DNA from: Acidimicrobiia bacterium | Lineage (GTDB): Bacteria > Actinomycetota > Acidimicrobiia > IMCC26256 > JAENVU01 | Length of the DNA stretch: 11,277 nt | Direction of reading: 5' to 3' | Assembly: GCA_025357995.1 (NCBI GenBank) | Contig: JANYLF010000134.1 | Location: 1 to 11,277 of the forward strand | Shown: in pieces, positions 1-9,700 of the stretch | How positions within the stretch are numbered: the first letter of the stretch is position 1 | How the letters are laid out: each line of letters opens with the position of its first letter | Made by a program: the position numbers and the translations under genes | The notes under the pieces: generated by a model | What the model was told of the DNA's origin: nothing | What the model saw: only the letters and a program-made list of their open reading frames with translations | The model's database searches: none

Positions 1-721
1 CGATCCCCAGCGCGACCGCGGCTCGCACGACCGCACGCGGCTCGCGTCGACGCGACCACATCACCGTCCCGACGACCGCGACCGTCCACAGGACCGCGTC
101 GAACGGCCGCGTCATGAAGATCCATCCGACCAGTCCGCCGGCGAGCACCCAGCGTCCGTAGCGACCAGTGCGGAACCCGGAGAGCACCGCCGTGGCAAAC
201 AACAGACCCAGACCGAGCGTGAACAGGTAGCCCAGGTAGATGCCGCTCTGGATGATCACGATCGGCGAGAGCAGCATCAACGCACCCGCGACGAACGCGG
301 TGCGCGGGTCGCCGGTGATCTCGCGCGCCAGCAAGTAGGTCCCGACGACGGTCAGGACCGCGCCGAATGCGAGCGCCGCCTCCGGTGAGCCGAACCCGAC
401 GTCGGCTGCAAGGAGCACGAGTGGCCAACCCAACGTGTACTGCGAGAAGAACGAATGGTTCCGGATGCCGGCCAGCCACGGGTGAAACGCCGCCGGAAAC
501 CCACCGGTCATCGACGTGAACTCGCCGGCCCGGAAGCCGGACACCTGCCAGAGGTAGACCGTCTCGTCGCGGTTCCACGAGTAGGCGGGGTAGAGGAGAT
601 GCCGCGCGAGAAGTGACACCGCAATCGCCCCGAGCGCGAGCGCCAGAATCGGCCACCCCGCGCGGGCGGAGACACGCGTGTCCGTCACCGGGCGCAATGT
701 ACCCGGGCTCCGACGTGTCAT
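1..721 (-). CDS. Partial GT39/PMT-like (GT-C fold) membrane glycosyltransferase, N-terminal 240 codons
   Basis: An open frame runs on the minus strand from an ATG at 721-719 to the left edge with no stop, so the C-terminus is missing. The product starts with a short basic segment, then a membrane helix (about residues 22-40) and an outer loop with the acidic motif NRDETVYLWQV (D52, E53). GT-C enzymes usually keep a catalytic acidic residue in this first loop. Further hydrophobic segments follow (about 97-107, 118-132, 140-158, 160-181, 192-204), with SQYTLGWPL near 93-101 and TRPFDA near 204-209, both common in bacterial GT39/ArnT-like proteins. The likely role is transfer of a sugar from a polyprenyl-phosphate donor on the outer membrane face; donor and acceptor are unknown. 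The start is uncertain: no good Shine-Dalgarno precedes the ATG, and a GTG at 688-686 lies 7 bases after a TACATT -10-like hexamer (701-696), which would suit a leaderless message. It is divergent from the AftD-like gene at 774. Confidence 0.8.
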   Translation of the reverse strand, partial: MTRRSPGTLRPVTDTRVSARAGWPILALALGAIAVSLLARHLLYPAYSWNRDETVYLWQVSGFRAGEFTSMTGGFPAAFHPWLAGIRNHSFFSQYTLGWPLVLLAADVGFGSPEAALAFGAVLTVVGTYLLAREITGDPRTAFVAGALMLLSPIVIIQSGIYLGYLFTLGLGLLFATAVLSGFRTGRYGRWVLAGGLVGWIFMTRPFDAVLWTVAVVGTVMWSRRREPRAVVRAAVALGI

Positions 722-773
722 CGCGGAGCCGCCCGAGGAGTCGTCGGGCCGAGGAACTACGATTCCCCCTCGC
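722..773. promoter_or_regulatory. Divergent intergenic spacer with inverted repeat and candidate -10 elements
   Basis: These 52 bases separate the divergent starts at 721 (minus) and 774 (plus), so promoters for both genes must lie here or just inside the genes. An inverted repeat GCCCGA (731-736) / TCGGGC (744-749) with a 7-base loop could be an operator or a hairpin, though six-base GC-rich arms can arise by chance. A TACGAT hexamer at 758-763 fits an actinobacterial -10 for the plus gene, 10 bases before its ATG. A TACATT on the minus strand (701-696) could serve the other direction if that gene starts at 688. I see no convincing -35 box for either. Confidence 0.3.
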
Positions 774-3700
774 ATGGGCAAGGTCGATACCCCCGATTCG
801 CGGGGCTTCCCTCGCCCGACTCGGGTCGAGATCGTCGTCGGCGTGCTCCTCGCGTACGTCCCGTTCTTCCTTTCCTCGCCGGGGCGACTCAGCAGCGACA
901 CGAAGCAGTACCTCTATCTCGACCCCGGACAATTCCTCGCGCGGGTGCCCTGGATGTGGGATCCGCACGTGGGGGCGGGAACGGTGTCGCACCAACACAT
1001 CGGCTACTTGTTCCCGATGGGCCCGTTCTATTGGGTCATGGCGCAGGTCGGAGTGCCGGTCTGGGTCGCGCAGCGCTTCTGGCTCGGAACGATTTCGCTG
1101 GCGGCGCTCTTTGGTGCGCGCTGGCTCTTCGCCCGGCTCGGCACCGGCCGCGTCGGGGCGATCGTGGGCGCGCTCGTGTACGCGTTGAGCCCCTACCAAC
1201 TCGCGTTTACGGCTCGCATCTCGGTACTCCTCTTACCGTGGGCGGCCCTCCCCTGGATCGTCGGTCTCACCATGCGTGCGGCGCGGCGGGGCGGCTGGCG
1301 GGACCCGGCGCTCATCGCGTTGATCATGCTCACCATCGGCGGCGTCAACGCCTCGGCGCTCCTCCTCGTCACGATCGCACCCACGATCTGGATCGCGTTC
1401 GAGCTGGTCTCGGGACGCGAACGGGCCATCGCCGCACTGGGCGCGTCGGCGCGCATCGTGGTGCTCAGCCTGGTGGTGTCTCTCTGGTGGATCGCCGGTC
1501 TGTGGGCCCAAGGTTCGTACGGGCTTCCGGTGCTGGCGCTCACCGAGAACGTGCGCACGGTTTCGACGGCCTCGGCGCCGGGCGACATCCTGCGCGGCCT
1601 CGGGAACTGGTTCTTCTACGGGTACGACCGCTCCGGGTATTCCCTCGTGCAAACCCAGGCGTACCTCAGTGGCCGCGCGGTGGTGATCGCGAGCTTCCTC
1701 GTTCCGTCGATCGCACTCCTGGCCGGCGTGGTCGTTCGGTGGCGACATCGCGCGTACTTCGCAACGTGCGTGGTCGTGGGCACCGTCGTCGGTGTTGGCG
1801 CATGGCCCTTCGACGACACCACCCCATACGGTCGACTCTGGAAGGCGTTCACCGACCATTCGTCGGTGGGGCTGGCCTTACGCAACACGCCGCGCGCAGT
1901 GCCGGTTGTCGTACTCGGAGTTGCCGGGCTCCTTGCGGCCGGCGTCGGCGCGATCACGTGGTCGCGCCTGCGCGCCGTGAGCGCGCTCGGCGTGGTGGTG
2001 CTCGTACTCGTGGCGCTCCTTCCGGTGTGGCGCGACGGCTTCCTCACCCCGGGCGTCGAACGACCAAACGAGATACCGCGGTATTGGCGCGACGCGATCC
2101 GAGCACTCGACCACGAGTCGCACTCCACGCGGATTCTCGAGATTCCCGGGTCGAGTTTCGCCACGTACCGGTGGGGCAACGCGGTCGAACCCATTGTCCC
2201 CGGGCTCACAACGCGGCCGTACCTGGCGCGAGAGGTCCTCCCCTCCGGGTCACCCGAGTCGGTGAACCTGCTCGACGCGTTCGAGCGCCGAATCCAGAAC
2301 GGCAGCTTCGAGCCGCAGACGTTGGCACCCATCTCTCGCCTCTTCGGCGTCGGCACCATCTCCGTGCGCAACGATCTCGCGTACGAGCGCTCGGGCGCGC
2401 CGCACCCTCGAGCGGTCTGGCGCGCGCTCACCGATCCCCGCGCACCCGGGTTGGGCGCTCCCCAACGGTTCGGACCCGAGGTCCCAGCAGTTCCCTCCTC
2501 GGTCGACGCCACCGATCTTCGGAGCGGCACAACTTCACCGAATCCACCTGCGGTCGCGCTCTTCCCCGTGGCGCGTGCGGTACCGATCGTGCGCACCACC
2601 GCCGATCGCGATCCCGTGGTCATGAGCGGCGACGGTGAGGGCATCGTCGATCTTGCGGCCGCGGGGCTCATCAACGGCACCGAACGGATTCTTGTGTTGG
2701 CCGACGCCGATCGGGCGGCGTTGGATCACGCGCTCCATACGGGCGCGGCGCTCGTGGTCACCGACACCAACCGCCGTCGGGTGTCTTCGTACTTCTCCTC
2801 GATCCGCGATACGAAGGGCGCGACAGAACGAGCCGGACAGACCAACTACGACGTGCACGGGTACGACAACCGCGCCGACCCGTATCTGGATCAACGCGAC
2901 GTCGCGCATTCGGTGGTCGAACAACACGGCGGTGTGGTCGATGCCAGCGCGGACGGTGGCGCCGATCGTCCCGAGGATCGCGCCACACAGGCGTTCGACG
3001 GCGACGTGCGCACGCAGTGGCGGGTCGGGGGCGTGGATCCGAGTGGCACCACGATCACCATTCGGCCGTCGCACGGCGTGACGGCGGACCACATCTCGCT
3101 CGTCCAGCCGTTGGGATTGCCGCGCGATCGGTGGATCAGTCGGGCCCGCGTCGTCGTGAACGATCGCCCGCCCATCGACGTCGATCTCGGTCCCGACTCC
3201 CTCACCGCGGCGGGCCAGCGGGTTGCGTTCCCGCAGACGGTCGTCCGCAAGCTCACGGTCCAGATTCTCGCGCTCCACCAGTCGCCGTTCGACCCCACCT
3301 TCGCCAACGCGGTCGGCTTCGCCGAGATCCGACTCGACGATGTACGCGTGACCGAAACGGTGCGCCTCCCCGTCGACCTGTCGGCTCGAGTCAACGACCG
3401 CGCCGCAGGACACTCCTTCGCCGTGGTGCTCACCCGATTGCGCCAAGACACCGGCACCGACGACCGTCAGGACGAGGAACTCACCCTCGATCGGCGCATG
3501 GTATTGCCGGACTCTCGCACCTACGCCGCGACCGGAACCGCGCGTGTCAACCCCGACGCGCCGGACTCGGTCATCGACACCGTGATGGGAACCCAGACCG
3601 CGGGCGTCGAGTACCGAGCCGCGAGTCACCTCTCGGGCGATCTCGACGCGCGCGCCTCGCGCGCGTTCACCTCGGATTCGCGTCAGGCGTGGACCTCGGC

Positions 3701-5030
3701 GTACGGGACCGAGGACGGACAATGGATCGAAGCCGCGCTTGCTTCGCCGGCGACCGCGGACCACCTCGACCTCTCGGTGGTCGCCGATCGCCGCCATTCG
3801 ACCCCTACCGCGATCAGCGTGCTGGCCGACGACAAGCTGGTCGGCTCCGCCGACGTGCGGGTTCCTGTCCACGTCGCGGCCGGCGATGCGACGACTCGAC
3901 TCCCCGTACACATCCAGTTTCCGAGCACGACCGCGCGTACGTTTCGCGTCCTCGTGACCAAGACCGCGGTCCCTCCCGGCGCACCAGTTCCGGCGCCGGC
4001 CCGCATACCGCCCGTGGCCTTCAGCTCGATCGTGATTCCGGGTATCGGGCCCGCGCCCGCCGCGAGCAGCATCGCGCCAGCGTGTCGATCCGATGTGCTC
4101 ACCGTCGACGGTACCGCCCGCGCGGTCCGGCTCGTCGGCGCTCCGGGCGACGCGCGCGGTGGGCTCACCTTGGAGCTGTGCGCAGGGCCGCTCACGCTCC
4201 CCCGCGGCAGCCATCGCATCGTCAGCGCGCGGGGGTGGGACACCGGGATCGACGTCGATCGACTCGTGCTCGACTCCGGCCGCGCCGGTCAGCCGCGTCC
4301 GCCCGGCCTGCTGGTGCATCCTCCGCGCGCCGGAACCCGGATCGTCGTGCGCGGTTCGTCCGCCAGTCACTTCGAGCTGCGCGCCCGGACCGATGGTCGC
4401 CCGTTCTGGCTGGTCCTCGGCCAGAGCCACAATCGGGGCTGGCGTGCGACCGCGCTCGGTCGCACCCTCGGACCGCCCACGCTCGTCGACGGCTATGCGA
4501 ATGCCTGGCTGGTCCATCCGCCTCGACCCGGGACCGTCGCGATCACGCTCGAGTGGACGCCGCAACGCTACGTCTGGATTGCGCTCGGCCTGTCCGCCGT
4601 CGGCGCGCTGCTCTGTCTTGCCATCGTCGCGTTCACCCGTCGCCGCCGGTCGCAGGCGGCACCGTCGACCGTCCCTCCCGACTCCGTTGACACCCCTCGG
4701 GTCGACCTCGGCGGCGGTCGGAGACGGCGGTTCGGATCTGTCGGTACCCTGGGCCTGATGGCAGGAGCTTTCGCACTGACGACGGCGACATCGCGCGTCG
4801 ACATCGCGATCGTCGTCGCGCTCGCCGCCGGGCTCGCTGCCGCCATGCCTCGCCTTACGCCCCTGCTCGGGATCGCAGCGGGCGCGATCCTGATGGCCAG
4901 TCGGCTCGGACACCGACCGGAGCTGGCGTGGCTCGCCCTCGCTCTGTTCGCGGTCGCCGTCGTCGTCGCCGTCGTCAACGCCGCGAACACGTCGCGACCC
5001 CGTCGAGCCCCCGAGCCCACGCGCTCGTGA
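774..5030 (+). CDS. AftD-family (DUF3367) arabinofuranosyltransferase-like membrane protein A, 1418 aa
   Basis: This is a giant envelope glycosyltransferase of the actinobacterial AftD type; in mycobacteria AftD adds alpha-(1->3) arabinofuranose branches to arabinan. About ten N-terminal membrane helices (residues 19-430) form the GT-C part. The first outer loop carries DTKQYLYLDP (42-51), WDP (62-64) and GYLFPMGPF (77-85), the family signature. A large extracytoplasmic region follows, with GDGEG (619-623) and TDTNRRR (663-669). It contains two F5/8-type C (CBM-like) modules: one around AFDGD (740-744), W749 and GFAEIR (848-853), another around W973 and W984. Cysteines 1104 and 1136 match a pair in the paralogue and may form a disulfide. 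FWLVLGQ (from 1211) precedes a helix at 1266-1288 and further C-terminal hydrophobic helices. I chose the ATG at 774 because a GTG at 678 would overlap the divergent gene and add a polar, non-conserved leader. The gene is coupled to the next one. Sugar and linkage specificity are inferred only. Confidence 0.92.
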   Translation: MGKVDTPDSRGFPRPTRVEIVVGVLLAYVPFFLSSPGRLSSDTKQYLYLDPGQFLARVPWMWDPHVGAGTVSHQHIGYLFPMGPFYWVMAQVGVPVWVAQRFWLGTISLAALFGARWLFARLGTGRVGAIVGALVYALSPYQLAFTARISVLLLPWAALPWIVGLTMRAARRGGWRDPALIALIMLTIGGVNASALLLVTIAPTIWIAFELVSGRERAIAALGASARIVVLSLVVSLWWIAGLWAQGSYGLPVLALTENVRTVSTASAPGDILRGLGNWFFYGYDRSGYSLVQTQAYLSGRAVVIASFLVPSIALLAGVVVRWRHRAYFATCVVVGTVVGVGAWPFDDTTPYGRLWKAFTDHSSVGLALRNTPRAVPVVVLGVAGLLAAGVGAITWSRLRAVSALGVVVLVLVALLPVWRDGFLTPGVERPNEIPRYWRDAIRALDHESHSTRILEIPGSSFATYRWGNAVEPIVPGLTTRPYLAREVLPSGSPESVNLLDAFERRIQNGSFEPQTLAPISRLFGVGTISVRNDLAYERSGAPHPRAVWRALTDPRAPGLGAPQRFGPEVPAVPSSVDATDLRSGTTSPNPPAVALFPVARAVPIVRTTADRDPVVMSGDGEGIVDLAAAGLINGTERILVLADADRAALDHALHTGAALVVTDTNRRRVSSYFSSIRDTKGATERAGQTNYDVHGYDNRADPYLDQRDVAHSVVEQHGGVVDASADGGADRPEDRATQAFDGDVRTQWRVGGVDPSGTTITIRPSHGVTADHISLVQPLGLPRDRWISRARVVVNDRPPIDVDLGPDSLTAAGQRVAFPQTVVRKLTVQILALHQSPFDPTFANAVGFAEIRLDDVRVTETVRLPVDLSARVNDRAAGHSFAVVLTRLRQDTGTDDRQDEELTLDRRMVLPDSRTYAATGTARVNPDAPDSVIDTVMGTQTAGVEYRAASHLSGDLDARASRAFTSDSRQAWTSAYGTEDGQWIEAALASPATADHLDLSVVADRRHSTPTAISVLADDKLVGSADVRVPVHVAAGDATTRLPVHIQFPSTTARTFRVLVTKTAVPPGAPVPAPARIPPVAFSSIVIPGIGPAPAASSIAPACRSDVLTVDGTARAVRLVGAPGDARGGLTLELCAGPLTLPRGSHRIVSARGWDTGIDVDRLVLDSGRAGQPRPPGLLVHPPRAGTRIVVRGSSASHFELRARTDGRPFWLVLGQSHNRGWRATALGRTLGPPTLVDGYANAWLVHPPRPGTVAITLEWTPQRYVWIALGLSAVGALLCLAIVAFTRRRRSQAAPSTVPPDSVDTPRVDLGGGRRRRFGSVGTLGLMAGAFALTTATSRVDIAIVVALAAGLAAAMPRLTPLLGIAAGAILMASRLGHRPELAWLALALFAVAVVVAVVNAANTSRPRRAPEPTRS
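5027..5030 (+). other. GTGA start/stop overlap coupling two genes
   Basis: The TGA stop of AftD-like A (5028-5030) shares bases with the GTG start of the next gene (5027-5029). No Shine-Dalgarno sequence is visible before this GTG, which supports re-initiation by terminating ribosomes. The two proteins are therefore probably made together from one mRNA. Confidence 0.75.
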
Positions 5031-6721
5031 CCACACCGACCGCGATACTCCCCGACGAAGAGTTCGTCGCGAGCGATACCGCGCTCCCGCCGCGCTCCCC
5101 GTTCGTGGCCACGTCACTCATAGCACTCGTCGTGATCACCGCGGTCTTGGTGATCGTCGGTCTCGTCATGAACGACGGCCACTTCCTGTACGTGTTCGAC
5201 GACACTGCCATCCACATGAGCATGGCGCGTCAGCTGGCCGATCACGGCACGTGGGGAGTCACCGCACATCACTACGCGTCGGCATCTTCATCGCCCGGAT
5301 GGACGCTGTTGCTCACGGCGTTCTCGTTCCTGTTCCCCTTCGCCCGCGACGTGTTGCCGTTGCTTTTGAACCTCGCGGCCGCGGCCTGGATATTGGTCCT
5401 CATCGGTCGCCACCAAACCCTGCTGCGCTTCCGCCGACACGAGTGGCTCCCGATCACGGTCACCGTGTTCTGCGTCGCCATCTTGTGGTTCCTGCCGGGA
5501 TTGGCACTGGCGGGCATGGAGCATCTGGCGCATACCGCTCTGGTCCTGGTGGCGCTCATTCTCGTCGACCGCCTCGTACACGACGAGTACTCGGCGAAGA
5601 CCGTGCGCCAGCTGTTACTCGTGCTCGCACTCGCCACCACAGTTCGTTTCGAGACGGCGTTCATCGCGGCCGGCATTGCCGTCGCGCTCTTCTGTGTGGC
5701 CCGGCCCACCTTCGGGCGAGACACCCGTGAGGCAATCACCCGAATTCGGGCTTGGCGACTGGGCACCGGTGCGCTCCTCGCGTGCGCCGCGCCGATCGGC
5801 ATCTATTCGGTGATCAACCGGGCGTTCGGCGAGGGGTATCTACCGAATTCCATTCTCGCGAAGACGGGCTTCGACCGGGTGCTCGGGATCGCGCGGGCGC
5901 CACAATCTGCGCTGGCGGTCCTCGAGACCGATCCGGCGCTCCTGACCCTCATGCTCATCGCATTTGCGTACCTCGCGTGGGCCGCCACCGATGGGCCACA
6001 GCGCAACGCCGCCATCGCCATCGTGTTCCTCACCGCCGCGTTGCTACACGCCTTCCTTGCCGACATCGGCTGGTTCGAGCGCTATCAGGCGTACCTCGTC
6101 ATCTCGGGTTCCTTCGTGGCATTCCGGATCGCCGCGGAGGTATTCAATCCCGAGCGTCGCCGGCGGGTGTTGGTCGTGGTCCTCATCCTGATCTCAACCG
6201 TTGCCATCGGGAAGGCCGTACTCCTCGTCGAGGTTCCACTCGCGGAGAGCAACACCTACCGGCAGCGCTATCAGCTCGCGCGATTCCTGCACCGGTACTA
6301 CGACGGTCACGCGTTCCTCACCGGAGAGCTGGGCTACACCACGTTGCTCCACAACGGAGCAGTCATCGACATCCTCGGCCTTGGTACCTACCCGATCGCG
6401 GTCGAGCGCCACAACGGCGTCAAGATGCTGGATGCCCAATTCGTCGAACGACTCGCACGCGAGCGCCGCGTGCGGGTAATGGCGTTCTACGCCGGCGGAC
6501 CGGGATTCAAGATCCCCAAGGGGTGGGTAGCCGTCGCGCAATGGCACCTCGACGAACCGAAGATCTCGATTCCTGATAACGCGATCGCGTTCCTCGCCCG
6601 CAAGGGTGCGCCCGCCCATGCGTTGGAACGCCACCTCCGCGCCTACCAAGCCGAGCTCCCGAGCCGCGTGTCCACGCTGTATCAGGCCGATCTCTTCAAG
6701 CAATACATCAAGAACCTCTAG
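5027..6721 (+). CDS. AftB-like GT-C membrane glycosyltransferase, 564 aa
   Basis: This is a multi-pass membrane protein with the motif order of GT-C enzymes related to mycobacterial AftB (terminal beta-(1->2)-arabinofuranosyltransferase). After a polar N-terminus and a helix at 28-48 comes an acidic loop motif FDDTAIHMSMARQL (D58, D59), then SSPGW (88-92), GMEH (163-166), RFE (207-209), GYLPNSILAKTGF (270-282) and ERYQAYL (351-357). About nine to ten further helices reach residue 402. A soluble outer domain of about 160 residues follows, with a TGELGYTTL...VIDILGLG stretch, a pattern such C-terminal domains often share. The predicted role is sugar transfer from a decaprenyl-phosphate-type donor onto a glycan outside the membrane. 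I chose the GTG at 5027: an upstream in-frame ATG at 4928 would add an arginine-rich leader that is just the other frame of the preceding gene. The assignment to AftB rather than a generic GT39 enzyme is moderate. The stop overlaps that of the convergent gene. Confidence 0.85.
   Translation: MTTPTAILPDEEFVASDTALPPRSPFVATSLIALVVITAVLVIVGLVMNDGHFLYVFDDTAIHMSMARQLADHGTWGVTAHHYASASSSPGWTLLLTAFSFLFPFARDVLPLLLNLAAAAWILVLIGRHQTLLRFRRHEWLPITVTVFCVAILWFLPGLALAGMEHLAHTALVLVALILVDRLVHDEYSAKTVRQLLLVLALATTVRFETAFIAAGIAVALFCVARPTFGRDTREAITRIRAWRLGTGALLACAAPIGIYSVINRAFGEGYLPNSILAKTGFDRVLGIARAPQSALAVLETDPALLTLMLIAFAYLAWAATDGPQRNAAIAIVFLTAALLHAFLADIGWFERYQAYLVISGSFVAFRIAAEVFNPERRRRVLVVVLILISTVAIGKAVLLVEVPLAESNTYRQRYQLARFLHRYYDGHAFLTGELGYTTLLHNGAVIDILGLGTYPIAVERHNGVKMLDAQFVERLARERRVRVMAFYAGGPGFKIPKGWVAVAQWHLDEPKISIPDNAIAFLARKGAPAHALERHLRAYQAELPSRVSTLYQADLFKQYIKNL
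6718..6721. other. Palindromic CTAG serving as stop codon on both strands
   Basis: TAG at 6719-6721 ends the plus-strand AftB-like gene, and TAG read from 6720 to 6718 ends the minus-strand AftD-like gene B. The convergent genes therefore overlap by four bases, and no intergenic space remains for a terminator. I see no hairpin with a U-tract around the junction, so each transcript must end inside the opposing gene or by a factor-dependent route. Confidence 0.9.
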
Positions 6722-9700
6722 CCGGACTGCGACGAGCCGCGGCGTCGTTCCACCACGAGTTCGACCACCGCACTCGCCGCGAGTGCAACGACCGCGATCC
6801 ACCCCAAGGTGCGGATCCGGCCGAAGAACGTGGGCCATTCGAAGATCGGTGGCAGGTGGTGGCGTGCCTGGCGGAACGCGATGTAGAGGCCGGCGGCACC
6901 GATCGCTGCGGCCGGGACCAGCCGGACCAGCGTACGCACCCTCACGAACCGAATCGCGAGCGCGACCACGATTCCCACGCCGACCCCCATCGTCGGCCGC
7001 ACGACCACGCCGGCGAACACGCCGACCACCACGGCGCCGGCCAGCGTGACCGCAAGGCCGGAGCGACAGCCGGGCTGACGCCAGGGCATGACGAACGTCG
7101 CCGGCGTCGCCGCGCCGATGGGCGGCGCGCCCGGACGGCGGCGGGGCGACGAGAACAGCACGATTCCGAGGCACAACATCACCGCGACGATTGACAGCGC
7201 CAAGGATCGTTGCACGGTTCGCTGCGGCACCCACTCCAAGTCGACCGTAAGCGTGTGATGACCCGGCCGCACCAGCCAGCCGTTGGCATAACCGTCAACG
7301 AGTTGCGACGCGCCGAGGTCGCGGCCGCCGACCGTGGCGCGCCAGCCCGCGTTCTGGCTTTGGCCGAGCACCAACCAGAACGGACGGCTCGCGCCGGTCA
7401 CGAGCGCGCTCATGGTCGCCCGTCCGGTTCGCGTGAGTTCGATGTGCGGTCCGGAGCGGGGTGAGGCAGCTGCGATCGTCGCGGCGGTGGTCAGGCCGGA
7501 TCCCAGCCCGTCGGTTGCGTTGCTGGACCAGACGAGACGGTCGACGACCACCCCGGCGACCGCTCCGGGTGCACTCGTGAACACGTGGGGGCCGGCGGCG
7601 AGTGCGGCCGTCACGCGTCCGTTGCCTTTCCCGCAGGGCCCGACCGCAATTGGCTGCAGTGCAGTGGCCGCGGCGGTCGTGCCCACGAGTCGGGCGCGGA
7701 TCGGGCTCCCGTCCACGTTGAGCAGGTCGTCGCGGCACTGCGTGGGCATTGTGACGGGCGGAACCACCGCCCCGAGGTTCGGCACTCCCAGCTCCGCAAT
7801 CGCGGCCGGTGTCTGCACCTCGCAGCCACAGTCGTATTCCTTGGTCAGGACCGGCCGCACCTTCGCGATCCGCACCTCGAGTTGATCAGTGCGCATTGGC
7901 GCGAAACGAGCAGTGGTGGTGACCGTCGCATTGGGCGTCGATTGATCAGCCGGGACGTCGAGCGCGACGGTGCGCGAGTCCCCCGTGGCGGAGCGGAGAG
8001 TGAGCGCCGTGGGTACCGAGTGACGGCCGTCGGCAACGACCGCAAGGTCGAGGTGATCAACCGTCCGCGGTGAGCCGAAGCCGACCCGGATCCACGATCC
8101 GACGGCCTGCTTGAACGGCGTGACCCATGCCGTCGCCGGGTCGTGATCGAGCGCGGCCGACGCGCGTACTGCCGGCGCGTCCACCAGTCGACCCGAGGAT
8201 TGCGCCACCACCGGCCCGGAGTATCCGAGCGTGCGGTCGATCTGCGCGTCGTCCCTGTCACGCGCGAGGCGCACGTCGCCCGCGAGCGCAAACGTGCGGG
8301 CGGTAGGAACCGAGAATTGACGCGCGAGCGACACTTCCGGATCGTGGCGGGCCGGCACCGGCAGCACTCGGTCGCGCTGCATGAGGAGCACAAGAGGCTG
8401 CGCACTCGAAGCCGGACCCGCGACGCGGAGCAGGTCGCCGGGCATCCGAATCACCTCATGCACGACGACCGGCGGCGCGTTCGGTCCGTCGCCACGGAGA
8501 CGAATCTCGGCGAACCCGACCGGGCTCATCCCGCCGTACACGGGTTGTTGACCGACGTTGGTGTCACGAACTTCGATCTCGAACGAACGGAACGTCCGGC
8601 GCGGGAACTGCACGGTCTGGCCGGCCACGGTGCGCGACTTGGAACCAAGGGTGACGGGCATGGCGAGCCTGTCGTCGAAGCGCATCATCGCGCCGGTCAC
8701 GTACCGATCGTTCGGCGGACGCAGCACCTGCACCAGATTCACGTGATCGGTGGTGATCGGGTGGTCGAGCACAATCCGAATCCGCTTGCCCCGAACATCG
8801 TCGAACTCACCGACGCGCCACGCGGTACTCGGGTCGCCATCGAACGCGCGGCTTGGGCGGTCTTCCGGTGTATAGGTGATCGGGTTCCCATAATCGTCGG
8901 CGGCGACGCTCCGAGCGCCCTCCAGAATGGTGACCGTCTGCGCGTCGGCCGCGGCGTTGGGAAACAGATCGAGCCGCGAATCGGACTCATCCCGCGTGAG
9001 CGGATGGCTTCCGGGACCCTCGGTGTATCCCGCGGTCTCGGTCAGGGTGCTCCAGCGGCGCCCACGGTCGCGGTTGCTGTCGGTCACCACGAGTGTCGCC
9101 CCGCGCTGCACCTGGGCAAGCAACCCCCGCGTATCGGACCCGAACGACGCGGAGTACTGCACAAGCGATCGTCCGCCCAGCAGTCCCGCCTCGGACGCAT
9201 CCACCATGCCCTCCCCGTCGCCTGCGACCAGCAGTGGCCGGCTCGCCGCCGCCGTATGCACGATCGGACGCGATCCGTGCACGCCGAATACCGCGACCGG
9301 CGGCGGCAGCGCGAGCGTCGGATCGGCGAGGAGCGCCTGTTCGTCGAGGAACGGAAACTCCGTACTCTGAGCCGCGGTCGGGCGACCGAAGGTGGCAGGT
9401 GCGCGCAGACCCGCGGGCGTCGGCGTGAACAGGTCCCAGGTGAAGAGCGGACGCAACAACCGGTATCGCTCGAATTGGACGTCGTTGCGGAGCGTGATAT
9501 CGCCGACGCTCATGACGCGCGCGAGTGGCGCGATCGAGGCGGGCGTCAACTTGCGATCCTGGAGCCGGAGGTCGAACGCGTTCACGAGGTTCGCCGACGC
9601 GGGCGAGCCGTACGGAATCACCTCCCGAGCCACATAGGGCCGATCCATGATCCCAGGAGTGATCGGGTCCACGGTCTGGCCCCAACGATAGGAACCGAAG

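Noticed and set aside
678..773. GTG at 678 as the start of AftD-like A
   Set aside because: It would overlap the divergent gene's start and add 32 residues with no signal or family similarity. The ATG at 774 gives the short polar lead before the first helix seen in the paralogue.
4928..5026. ATG at 4928 as start of the AftB-like gene, giving an arginine-rich leader
   Set aside because: The leader is the out-of-frame reading of the 3' end of AftD-like A. The GTG at 5027 in a GTGA overlap is the natural start.
2535..5117. Long antisense open frame (860 codons) opposite AftD-like A
   Set aside because: Its product is a low-complexity Arg/Gly/Asp-rich string with no membrane or domain pattern, as expected opposite a GC-rich gene. 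The plus frame has clear family motifs throughout.
6600..6850. Bidirectional terminator between the convergent genes
   Set aside because: The genes overlap by four bases, and I see no stem followed by a T-run on either strand near the junction.
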